This document shows, piece by piece, positions 8,225-14,682 of a stretch of 49,920 nucleotides of DNA. Under the pieces are notes generated by a model. The model was not told the DNA's origin and searched no databases. It saw nothing but the letters and a program-made list of their open reading frames with translations. This DNA comes from an uncultured Duncaniella sp. (GTDB taxonomy: Bacteria > Bacteroidota > Bacteroidia > Bacteroidales > Muribaculaceae). The stretch's first letter is position 1, and each line of letters opens with the position of its first letter. A program made the position numbers and the translations under genes. The stretch spans positions 1-49,920 of the forward strand of contig NZ_CAJTQC010000022.1 of the NCBI RefSeq assembly GCF_910578445.1, read 5' to 3'.

Positions 8225-8257
8225 CACAAAGTTACAAAAATTCTGCGTAACTTTGTG
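8225..8257. promoter_or_regulatory. palindrome carrying back-to-back -7 boxes
   Basis: CACAAAGTTAC (8225-8235) is the exact reverse complement of GTAACTTTGTG (8247-8257). Each arm contains TAACTTTG, a Bacteroidetes -7 box, one facing left (towards the zinc ribbon) and one facing right (towards the structured RNA and lipoprotein). Neither has a clear TTTG at -33. It could be a divergent promoter, an operator, or both. Confidence 0.45.
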
Positions 8258-8303
8258 CTGTCTAAGAGAAGACAATGTTTAAAATAAAGAAAATGCCTTA
8301 CTT

Positions 8304-8433
8304 CTTGTAAAATCGCCAATTTAACAGAGAATACACGAGGCACGGTGACAGCTCATATAACGTGGGCTGCCTATCCGTGCGTGTGTTCAGGTGTTTGGCG
8401 ATACCTACAAGAGTGCAAGGATAGACAGCCCGC
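8304..8433 (+). ncRNA. candidate structured RNA or leader
   Basis: Strong stem GTGGGCTGCCTATCC (8362-8376) with GGATAGACAGCCCGC (8419-8433), 14 of 15 positions pairing if one G-T is allowed. The loop contains TTGGCGAT...ACAAG (8395-8411), which is complementary to CTTGT...ATCGCCAA at 8304-8319, so a pseudoknot or switch is possible. GCACGG (8340-8345) can also pair with CCGTGC (8375-8380), competing with the main stem. It lies between a -7 box at 8248-8255 and the lipoprotein at 8511. The strand is inferred; the same pairings exist on the other strand. I do not recognise a named RNA family. Confidence 0.45.
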
Positions 8434-8510
8434 TTTCTTATTATATTAACACTGTTAATGTTTAACTCTCCATTTGGCTGTTAGTGGGGAACTCTTGTAA
8501 AATTCGTCCT

Positions 8511-8987
8511 ATGAAAAAAGTAATGTTTATTTTGATAGCAGTTATTTGTTATCTAAATGGTTGTGGACAATCAAATGTAATTATTCCTTTAGGGAACAGC
8601 GTATTATCGAAAAATAGCTTTTCTTTTGCGGAACGAGCTTTTAGTGCAAATCATATGACGTTAAGTCTGCAATCTCCTACTCGTGGATCTTTTTTAGAGG
8701 GCCAAGGGGATTTTTCATTAATGGCAACAGTAGACGCCTCCAACAATGGTACAATAAAAGAAGTCTCTTTTTTATGTGGAGCAATGTATTGGATGGGACT
8801 TGAAGAAGAATTATCAAAGATAGATTATAAGCTAATTAAATCCGGCAAAACAACTCTAGGAAATGGAGCATCTGTCCCTCAGAAGATATACTCAAATGGC
8901 GTTAAGAGATGTTATGTTAGGACTTTAGATAATTCTATGCTTCAGATACTATTTAAACGTCAAGTAACTCAATCGAAAAAGAAATAG
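8511..8987 (+). CDS. hypothetical lipoprotein (transposon cargo)
   Basis: 158 aa from ATG 8511 (MKKVMFILIAVICYLNGCGQ): a classic lipoprotein signal with lipobox LNGC. The upstream start at 8484 would add residues in front of the signal peptide and is rejected. The mature domain of about 140 residues has no recognised motif and ends in a basic tail KRQVTQSKKK. It follows the structured-RNA candidate and ends at a terminator at 9007. It probably sits on the periplasmic face of a membrane. Confidence 0.65.
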   Translation: MKKVMFILIAVICYLNGCGQSNVIIPLGNSVLSKNSFSFAERAFSANHMTLSLQSPTRGSFLEGQGDFSLMATVDASNNGTIKEVSFLCGAMYWMGLEEELSKIDYKLIKSGKTTLGNGASVPQKIYSNGVKRCYVRTLDNSMLQILFKRQVTQSKKK

Positions 8988-9006
8988 TAGGGATAAGTAT
9001 AAAAGC

Positions 9007-9040
9007 AATCTCCGATGTCATCACGGATGTCGGAGATTTT
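9007..9040 (+). terminator. terminator of lipoprotein gene
   Basis: AATCTCCGATGTCATC and GATGTCGGAGATT pair as an imperfect long stem followed by TTTATTTT, 20 bases after the stop codon. Confidence 0.7.
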
Positions 9041-9045
9041 ATTTT

Positions 9046-9101
9046 CTCATACTATTAGATTACCTTTGTAATCTAATAACAATTAGCTTAAACAGTATGA
9101 G
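9046..9101. repeat. compound hairpin
   Basis: An outer pair, CTCATACT (9046-9053) with AGTATGAG (9094-9101), encloses a perfect inner stem, ATTAGATTA (9054-9062) with TAATCTAAT (9069-9077). It overlaps the start codon of the small open frame at 9097, so it could control that start or be an old insertion end. Confidence 0.5.
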
Positions 9102-9252
9102 AAACTACATATTTACAAAATATATCACTGGAGTAGAACTCCATTATATTTGCGAAAATTATGACCCTTTTAGCAAAGATTACGATGAAAAATGTATCGG
9201 ATGGAACACTAATGGTCGGCCTTATGCTATAATCCAACGTACTTATTACTAA
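9097..9252 (+). CDS. small hypothetical protein
   Basis: 51 aa beginning MRNYIFTKYI and rich in aromatic residues (nine Tyr) with two Cys. No family recognised. The frame is closed by TAA just inside the 3' end of the IS1595-type transposase unit read on the other strand. Composition looks coding for this AT-rich element, but the short length leaves doubt. Confidence 0.35.
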   Translation: MRNYIFTKYITGVELHYICENYDPFSKDYDEKCIGWNTNGRPYAIIQRTYY

Positions 9253-9382
9253 ACTTTGGGACGTTTTTCCTCTAATAATTCAGAGATAGCTTTATCAAAA
9301 TCTACTGGTTTTCCTCTTGGCTTTTTCAATTCTTCTATAGGTTGATCTATTCTCTATCTTTCTTATTGCTTTTGGATTTCAT
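9249..9382 (-). pseudogene. small accessory frame of the IS1595-type unit, frameshifted
   Basis: Begins at ATG 9382, overlapping the transposase stop (ATATGA). It reads MKSKSNKKDRE, meets TAG, and one base later continues as DQPIEELKKPRGKPVDFDKA, then ISELLEEKRPKV to a stop at 9249. The overlap with the transposase stop suggests a translationally coupled second frame, now broken by one indel. Confidence 0.45.
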
Positions 9383-10305
9383 ATTCCAGCTATTTGGTTT
9401 TGGGTTATACGGATGTTAGTATTTACGATTGCCAGATCAAAACGGTCTTTATTAGAAACGTTGCGAGTATTGTAGCGGAAAACTAAATTCATCGAAATAC
9501 CGCTGCATATACTTTCGCCCGATATGATTATATATTACATTAACAACACGCTTGCAGAAATTCCCCCAAAATCCTTCAATAGAATTGGTATAAGCGTCAC
9601 CGACAACATATTGACCTTTGCCGTGGTCAACCATTTTCGTAGGATAAAGTTTACGAACCACGTCATATCCACACCACTCATCAGTAAAGAGAGTTGCTGT
9701 TCGTTTTATCGCTTTTAGAATAGGAGCGGTGATTTAGCCGAAGTGTCTTTTACCACCTTGCAAATCACGTTTCCGCCACGATTAAGCATCCCAAGTACGG
9801 GGACCTTATCTTTGAAACTCCGTCCCTGACTATTCTTGACTTTCTTATTGGCATGACGATTTTTATTCTTTCCGCCACCGAATGTTTCGTCAAATTTTAT
9901 CTCACCGTCTAATTTCTTCAGGTGTACATTGTTGAATGTTCTTCGAACTTTATAGAGAAGGAACCACGCGGTTTTCACAGTCACAGAAATATTCTTTGCT
10001 AATTGTGTGGCGGAGATAGCTTTCTTATGATTGCAAATTAAGTAGATAGCCATGAACCATTTACGCAGTGGTAGGTTTGTCCCTTCAAATATTGTACTTC
10101 CACGCACATTAAAATTCTTCCCCGTATTTTTACACAGATAGTTACCATCTCCTCGATTATATATCTTGGATGTTGGGTCATACAGCGATACTACTCCGTT
10201 CTTCCAACGTTTACTTTCGAGATAGGCGATACATGACGCCTCCGTTGGAAACGCTTCAAATAAGTCATACCGCAAGTTAAATGTTCCAAAGTTTAGATTT
10301 TTCAT
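9379..10305 (-). pseudogene. IS1595/ISXO2-type transposase, two frameshifts
   Basis: Start taken at ATG 10305 (MKNLNFGTFNLRYDLF), as family members begin this way. N-terminal part: GSTIFEGTNLPLRKWFMAIY, then helix-turn-helix-like SATQLAKNISVTVKTAW. First catalytic Asp in KFDETFGGGKNKNRHANKKV. A one-base shift near 9720 breaks the frame. The next frame gives LFTDEWCGYD (second Asp) and TNSIEGFWGNFCKRV (Asn and Lys/Arg of the DDNK-type site). A second shift near 9482 separates YFDEFSF from RYNTRNVSNKDRFD. All catalytic residues persist, so the decay is recent, but no functional enzyme can be made without frameshifting. It is the likely cognate transposase of the 6679-11562 element. Confidence 0.8.
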
Positions 10306-10330
10306 AAGCCAACCTGTTTGGGTTGGGCTT
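10306..10330 (-). promoter_or_regulatory. hairpin abutting transposase start codon
   Basis: On the minus strand AAGCCCAACCC pairs with GGTTGGCTT (one bulged C), ending exactly at the ATG of the transposase. Such a structure could hide the ribosome entry site and keep transposase translation low, as known for other insertion sequences. Confidence 0.4.
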
Positions 10331-10354
10331 ATTAACTTTGGTAACAAAAAATTC

Positions 10355-10386
10355 TTTGTCAGAATGTGTAAAAATAGCTATATTTG
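10355..10386 (+). promoter_or_regulatory. consensus Bacteroidetes promoter for 10409 gene
   Basis: TTTG (10355-10358), a 20-base spacer, then TATATTTG (10379-10386). Transcription would start near 10393, which rules out the longer start at 10364 and supports ATG 10409. Confidence 0.7.
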
Positions 10387-10408
10387 CAAAAGAAAAACGA
10401 AGTTTCAA

Positions 10409-10795
10409 ATGCTCACACAATTTAAGCAATATCTTGGGACAAAGGGTATAACTCCTACAAAGGAAGTTGAGGAACAAATAACATTCCTCTTAGATGGGTT
10501 GTACTATCTATTTGTTTATGAATCTTCTGACCAAAATTACTTTAGGATAATCTTACCAAACATCTTCAAAATCAAAGATGATACTGTCAAATATGACTCT
10601 TTAATAAATAGTATCAATCAGAGATATAAGGTTGCAAAAGCGACTCTTACTAAAGATGGTATGGTGTGGATTTCAGCTGAACAGTACGTATATTCTCGTG
10701 AAGGAATAGAGTATTTATTTGAACGATGTATTGCCGCATTAAGAGGAGTGGTAGAATTTATTAAGGAACAACAAAGCAAATTAAGCCATGACTAA
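10409..10795 (+). CDS. YbjN/secretion-chaperone-like hypothetical protein (cargo)
   Basis: 128 aa from ATG 10409 (MLTQFKQYLGTKGI). Layout: an N-terminal helix, central beta strands (LYYLFVYESSDQNYFRIILP, then ATLTKDGMVWISAEQYV), and a long C-terminal helix (EYLFERCIAALRGVVEFIKE). This order resembles the YbjN / type III chaperone-like fold, in which small dimeric proteins bind a partner; the similarity is one of pattern only. It overlaps the next gene by 8 bases, so the two products are probably made together and may interact. It has a consensus promoter and no sign of decay. Confidence 0.6.
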   Translation: MLTQFKQYLGTKGITPTKEVEEQITFLLDGLYYLFVYESSDQNYFRIILPNIFKIKDDTVKYDSLINSINQRYKVAKATLTKDGMVWISAEQYVYSREGIEYLFERCIAALRGVVEFIKEQQSKLSHD

Positions 10796-11219
10796 ATCGC
10801 CTCATTTTTGGTGGTTAATAAGTCTGTTAGGCTTAACCATCATTACCCTTGTCGCATTTATCATCACCAAGCGAATATTGGATAGCGAAAAGCTACTGGA
10901 TTATATTGCCGTATGTTCCACGCTATTGTCTATAACGCTATCAATATTTGCCATACAGTATACTTATAACTCTAATAACGAAATTCATCAGCAGTTTGAA
11001 AAAATCAATTCGGCGGCAGAAATTATAAAAGATACATCAAAAAGTTTATCCGATACTAATGCTCTTCTTAATGATAATTTAAGCCAAATTCTTGAAAGTC
11101 TTGAAAATGTGGGTCAATCCCAACAGAATATTGCACAACAGATTGAAAACCTTACTAATCAAGGGGTAAGCACTGATGTTAATAATACTTTACCCAATCC
11201 ATCTACTCAACAAAGTTAA
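10788..11219 (+). CDS. membrane-anchored coiled-coil protein (cargo)
   Basis: 143 aa. Two hydrophobic segments (about 8-28 and 37-57) form a membrane hairpin. They are followed by about 70 residues rich in heptad-like hydrophobics and polar Asn, Gln and Ser (SDTNALLNDNLSQILESLEN), a probable coiled coil, and a short disordered tail. No enzyme motif. Its start lies inside the end of the YbjN-like gene, and the pair is the last intact cargo before the right transposon end. It could be a membrane sensor, effector or anchor for its partner. Confidence 0.6.
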   Translation: MTKSPHFWWLISLLGLTIITLVAFIITKRILDSEKLLDYIAVCSTLLSITLSIFAIQYTYNSNNEIHQQFEKINSAAEIIKDTSKSLSDTNALLNDNLSQILESLENVGQSQQNIAQQIENLTNQGVSTDVNNTLPNPSTQQS

Positions 11220-11234
11220 TATTAACGCTCTTGG

Positions 11235-11539
11235 TTGTTAAATATTCTAAACGACAAAGTTTATAAATAAAGCACCTGCAATCAGGGAACAAGTCAATTA
11301 GGCTTTCTTATAGTACATCGGAATGACAAGTCTGCCTTGTTCATCGCGCTCTAAACGGGAGAATATGAATATCTCATCTTTTGAGCTTTCCATATCAATC
11401 GTTTTTAGTGGACATTTAGAGTGTGCGATTTGTTATTTTGAAAGCTCTATGAAATGAAGATGATTGCAAGCGCTTTATTTATATAACGTCGGATAAATAT
11501 ATTGTAAGAAAATCAAAATGTTAAATATTCTGAACTATG
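11235..11539. repeat. inverted and direct repeats near the right transposon end
   Basis: TGTTAAATATTCT occurs at about 11235 and again at about 11518, each followed by AAAC or GAAC. Between them GATTGCA..GCTTTATTTATA (plus strand, from about 11470) is nearly the reverse complement of TATAAATAAAGC..TGCAATC (about 11263-11284). The outer copy lies directly before the right terminal repeat. This may be a nested insertion remnant or transposase binding sites. Confidence 0.45.
11298..11393 (-). CDS. short open frame, possible gene remnant
   Basis: 31 aa beginning MESSKDEIFIFSRLERDEQG and ending MYYKKA. The composition looks protein-like and the frame stays open a little upstream of the ATG, so it may be the C-terminal fragment of a larger gene lost by rearrangement. 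No family recognised. Confidence 0.3.
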   Translation of the reverse strand: MESSKDEIFIFSRLERDEQGRLVIPMYYKKA

Positions 11540-11562
11540 GGGTATTCTCGTATAAACTCGCC
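11540..11562 (-). repeat. right terminal inverted repeat
   Basis: 23 bases, the exact reverse complement of 6679-6701. Confidence 0.85.
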
Positions 11563-11570
11563 TAAATTCT
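11563..11570. repeat. right 8-bp target-site duplication
   Basis: TAAATTCT, identical to 6671-6678. Confidence 0.8.
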
Positions 11571-11710
11571 AATTTCCTAATACCCAAGTGTTGATAAGTT
11601 TGTTGAAAAGTGTGGGGTGGTTTTGTTGGAGAGTCGGGGATTTTTGATTACTTTTGTGGTCAGCCTTTTGATTTTTGCAACAACAAGCATGAATTTCAGC
11701 TACTGTATAT

Positions 11711-11755
11711 CTGACTGATATTGTCAGCCGAATTCATACTATCAGTCAGTTTTTT
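11711..11755 (+). terminator. hairpin with T run in intergenic region
   Basis: Perfect 10-bp stem CTGACTGATA / TATCAGTCAG with a 19-base loop, followed by six T. Several partial copies of CAGTCAG and CAGACTGA lie around it. The rest of 11571-11952 holds no gene that I can see. Confidence 0.5.
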
Positions 11756-11952
11756 ACCATCAGACTGATTCGCCATAAGCATTGTAGCAATGTCGGATTT
11801 ACAGTGTTTTTTCTGATGGTGCAGTTGCTGTCAGCGTTTTTGGCAGCAGTGGCATATGATAGCTTGGTTCATGTAGCGGCAGACGTGGGTCGGATGTTGC
11901 GAATCTCAGGGCGAATATTGTTGAATAAATTAAGAAAACTCAATATCCAAAC

Positions 11953-12375
11953 ATGGAAGTAACAGGAAAAATCATCGTGGCGCTCCCCGAAGTGGGCGGC
12001 ACTTCCCAGAAGGGAAACGCGTGGAAGAAACGCGAATATGTGCTTGAGACACAGGAAACATATCCCCGCAAGGTATTCTTCAATTTCTTTGGTGACCGCG
12101 TGGACCAGTATCCTCTTCAGGTTGGTCAGCTTGTGAAGATCAGCTTTGATATCGACAGCCGTGAGTATAACGGCCGCTGGTATGTTGAAGTGCGTGCATG
12201 GAAGGCTGAGGATGCCACTGCGATGGCAGCTGCTCCGCAGCCTGCTGCTTATGGCGCTCCCACAGCCTACGGACCTGCACAGAATATGCCGCAGGGCTAT
12301 GCTGCTCCTTCGGCTGCACCTGTCCCTCCGATGCCTGACCTTACTCCGTCGGCTACTGACGATCTTCCCTTCTGA
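11953..12375 (+). CDS. DUF3127 OB-fold, SSB-like protein
   Basis: 140 aa. Residues 1-85 match DUF3127 (MEVTGKIIVALPEVGGTSQK, then REYVLETQETYPRKVFF, then GRWYVEVRAWKAE), a Bacteroidetes OB-fold family related to single-strand binding proteins. Residues 90-135 are a Pro/Ala/Gln-rich linker, and the chain ends DDLPF, like the acidic tip of SSB that recruits repair and replication proteins. By analogy it may bind single-stranded DNA and recruit partners; that is inference. Single gene with its own terminator at 12433. Confidence 0.85.
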   Translation: MEVTGKIIVALPEVGGTSQKGNAWKKREYVLETQETYPRKVFFNFFGDRVDQYPLQVGQLVKISFDIDSREYNGRWYVEVRAWKAEDATAMAAAPQPAAYGAPTAYGPAQNMPQGYAAPSAAPVPPMPDLTPSATDDLPF

Positions 12376-12432
12376 TATTTCCTATGACGAAGGGGAGCAA
12401 CAGTAGACTGACTCTTCAGTGATAAAAAACTC

Positions 12433-12480
12433 AAGCCTGCCGACTCGCTTAAATTATGCTGGTCGGCAGGCTTTCTTTTA
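12433..12480 (+). terminator. terminator after DUF3127 gene
   Basis: Perfect 12-bp stem AAGCCTGCCGAC / GTCGGCAGGCTT followed by TCTTTTA. Confidence 0.85.
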
Positions 12481-12525
12481 TGAAACCGGGTTGTATTGTG
12501 GAAAACGTGTTCTGTTGATGCTGGT

Positions 12526-13365
12526 TCAGAGCTCGTAGGTGGTTGTCGTGGTGGTTGTATGCCCGTTGGACGAAGTGTATATACGAGTGTTGGTCTTTGA
12601 AGTCTTTGAGCCGGATTTGGATTTGCGTTGCTTTTTCTGTTTTTTGAGTTTCTCAAGATTTTTCAGTGAGTCGAGATCGCTGAGGCTTTGCAGGGATTTT
12701 AGACTTTCGAGAGTCTCAAGCTTTTCGAGTCCCTCAAGCTTTTCCAGGATATATTCCGAATCATACAGCTCCTGAATGTCGTTGAGACAGCCGTTGTTGA
12801 TGACGATGGTGTTTCCGTCAGGGCCGGTGTAGATGGTTGTGTTGCCATCGGTGTGGGCATAGTCGGATATTGACGGATTAATGCCATAGATTTCAAGCAG
12901 GTCGTCATCGATACCGATTATGTCGGTGCGGGCTTTGCTGCTTTTTGATTTAGATGATTTCGAAGAGGATTTTGCAGTGCCTTTCTTTACAGAGAGCATC
13001 CATTTTGACGAACCGCGCTGCAGCAGAGTGTATTTTGAGAAAGACCCCTTGGAGTCCTGAAATGAAATCGAGTAGACCATGCTGTTTGAATGGCGGTTTG
13101 ACATCTCGTAGGCGCAGGCTTTGGAGCGTTCCTTGCGCATGGCTTCGATGATTTTGTCGGCAAGCTTGTTGTCGGTGAATTCGAAAAGATAGCTTGCGCT
13201 CTCGATTTCTTTGGTGGAGGGGTTACGGCGTTCGGAATAGACTTCGTTTGTGACGCTTTTGGCGTTTTCAAGCGCTTTCATGGCCGAATCGATTGATTGC
13301 TGCGCAAACAGGCCGAAGGGAGAAAGGAGAAGGAGTGTGACGGCGATATGGCGGATATGGTTCAT
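12526..13365 (-). CDS. DUF5024-like secreted protein with period-3 leucine repeat
   Basis: 279 aa with signal peptide (HIAVTLLLLSPFGLFA, cleavage near residue 21). Residues about 24-130 form the DUF5024-like domain; a Ser/Lys-rich linker follows (SSSKSSKSKSSKA). Residues 207-240 have leucine at every third position, 12 times in a row, then a Lys-rich stretch and a Thr-rich end. It is the last gene of an operon ECF sigma - anti-sigma-like - DUF5024, reading right to left. Proteins of this family commonly follow such sigma pairs in Bacteroidales and may be their envelope output or sensor. Function is not known. Confidence 0.7.
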   Translation of the reverse strand: MNHIRHIAVTLLLLSPFGLFAQQSIDSAMKALENAKSVTNEVYSERRNPSTKEIESASYLFEFTDNKLADKIIEAMRKERSKACAYEMSNRHSNSMVYSISFQDSKGSFSKYTLLQRGSSKWMLSVKKGTAKSSSKSSKSKSSKARTDIIGIDDDLLEIYGINPSISDYAHTDGNTTIYTGPDGNTIVINNGCLNDIQELYDSEYILEKLEGLEKLETLESLKSLQSLSDLDSLKNLEKLKKQKKQRKSKSGSKTSKTNTRIYTSSNGHTTTTTTTYEL

Positions 13366-13393
13366 GATTTATATATTTTATTTTTCATTCTCT

Positions 13394-13963
13394 TTATCTG
13401 TATTCGAGTGTGGAGAGGATGAGGTCTTTGACCATCGGGTCGGAGAGATCCTCGTTGGAGAGAACGGCGTCGTCAAAAGCGGAGTCGGCTGTCTGAAGTG
13501 TCATGTCAATTTCACCGAGACTTTCGTTGACAAGCTGCTGTGTCCGCATTATTTCGGGGACTACTATGCGGAGGTCGGTGATTTTCTTCCCGTCGCGTAT
13601 GATATAGCTGCCTTTATATGCAAGATATTCTTCGGGAATAGAAGGAGAGTGGAAGATAAAACCGACCGAAAGCAGTAGGGTCACCATTGCAGCGATGCCC
13701 GTCCATTGCCATGGGCGTAGTTGCAAGAGTCTTACGCGCGAGACAGAGGATGGCGCTTCATTGGCAGCCTCTGCGTTGGACTCATGGCTCTGTCCGAGCG
13801 AGGCATACCAGTTGAACATCGGCTGATACTGCTTCAGGTCGGCAGGGATGTCGGTCAGCCGGAAAAAGTCGTAGAGCTCCTTTTCCTCTGCCACCGAAGT
13901 CTCGCCGTCGAGAAAGCGGGCAATGGTTGTTCGGATGTGTTGGTGGTCGGTTGGCTGTGTCAT
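13394..13963 (-). CDS. probable anti-sigma factor, single membrane span
   Basis: 189 aa. The cytoplasmic N-terminus (about 1-85) resembles Bacteroidales anti-sigma proteins (TIARFLDGETSVAEEKELYDFF). One membrane span lies at about 90-112 (GIAAMVTLLLSVGFIF), followed by a periplasmic part of about 75 residues. Its start overlaps the stop of the ECF sigma gene (ATGA), the usual arrangement for a sigma factor and its membrane-bound inhibitor. The family's zinc motif is not seen. Confidence 0.75.
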   Translation of the reverse strand: MTQPTDHQHIRTTIARFLDGETSVAEEKELYDFFRLTDIPADLKQYQPMFNWYASLGQSHESNAEAANEAPSSVSRVRLLQLRPWQWTGIAAMVTLLLSVGFIFHSPSIPEEYLAYKGSYIIRDGKKITDLRIVVPEIMRTQQLVNESLGEIDMTLQTADSAFDDAVLSNEDLSDPMVKDLILSTLEYR

Positions 13964-14463
13964 GATTGATGCTGCATGAAGATTTCTTTAATACTTTGGC
14001 GTGCCCTTGAGAGAGCCACTCGGATTGAACCGGGTGTCGAACCTGTGATTTTAGCGATATCGGCTATTTCGAGCCCTTCGATGTGCCTCATCCTGATTAC
14101 GGTCTGCTGCACGGAGGGGAGGGAGGCTATGATGCCGAACACATCGCTGCAATCCTCGGATTCAATCATACTTTCCTCGGGCGATGGGACTGAATGGCCG
14201 GTGTCGATGTCGTCGAGGCCTACAGAGAGTGACGATGATTCGCGGAGCAGGTCAATGGCACGGTGGCGTGCGATGACCATTGCAAGCGAGTCGACGCTGC
14301 GGTATTCGTCGAGTTTTTCCCGGATGGTCCACAGTCTCAGGAGGGTGTCCTGAGCCACATCATCGGCGAGGTCTGCGTCGGCTGATGCCGACATGGAGAG
14401 GACCATGCTGACAATGCGCTTCCTCAGCGGAGGAGCCATGCGTTCAAACTCGGTACGGTTCAT
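13960..14463 (-). CDS. ECF-type RNA polymerase sigma factor
   Basis: 167 aa. Region 2 (about 20-80) includes DDVAQDTLLRLWTIREKLDE. Region 4 (about 110-160) includes LPSVQQTVIRMRHIEGLEIA followed by the helix-turn-helix DIAKITGSTPGSIRVALSRAR. It directs RNA polymerase to a small set of promoters, probably including its own operon. First gene of the operon with the anti-sigma-like and DUF5024-like genes. It lacks the extended C-terminus of SigJ-like members. Confidence 0.92.
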   Translation of the reverse strand: MNRTEFERMAPPLRKRIVSMVLSMSASADADLADDVAQDTLLRLWTIREKLDEYRSVDSLAMVIARHRAIDLLRESSSLSVGLDDIDTGHSVPSPEESMIESEDCSDVFGIIASLPSVQQTVIRMRHIEGLEIADIAKITGSTPGSIRVALSRARQSIKEIFMQHQS

Positions 14464-14682
14464 TATCTATTCCGTCGTGGTGGGGAAGTTGACATCGGTA
14501 ATGATGTCCGTTTGTTATATAGACGGAAAAAGCGGTGGAACGTTACATCGTTTTGTAGGTAATTTTGATGTTTTGTTGAAAAAATAGTGTCAGATACGTG
14601 AACACATATCATTTATAAATGTTATAAAAAGTGAAATTCATCACTTATACCCACCCATTAACAAAACTAACATTCACACGTT

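Larger units (their letters stand above)
6679..11562. mobile_element. IS1595-type transposon with cargo, 4,884 bp
   Basis: The two ends are perfect 23-bp inverted repeats beginning GGCGAGTTTATACGAGAATA (left 6679-6701, right 11540-11562). Each is flanked on the outside by the same 8-base direct repeat TAAATTCT (6671-6678 and 11563-11570), a target-site duplication. An 8-base duplication is the size known for the IS1595 family, and the only transposase inside (9379-10305, minus strand) is of the ISXO2/IS1595 type. The interior is visibly AT-rich against GC-richer flanks. Cargo: an HNH gene, a hypothetical pair at 7470-8104, a decayed zinc ribbon, a structured RNA candidate, a lipoprotein, and a hypothetical pair at 10409-11219. 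The transposase has two frameshifts, so the element cannot move by its own enzyme. Boundaries are seen directly; linking them to the IS1595 transposase is inference. Confidence 0.85.

Noticed and set aside
6855..8433. HNH gene plus structured RNA as an IscB/OMEGA-type RNA-guided system
   Set aside because: The HNH protein is only 83 residues, with no RuvC or bridge-helix part, and it is separated from and divergent to the RNA candidate. No IscB, TnpB or Cas protein is present in the window.
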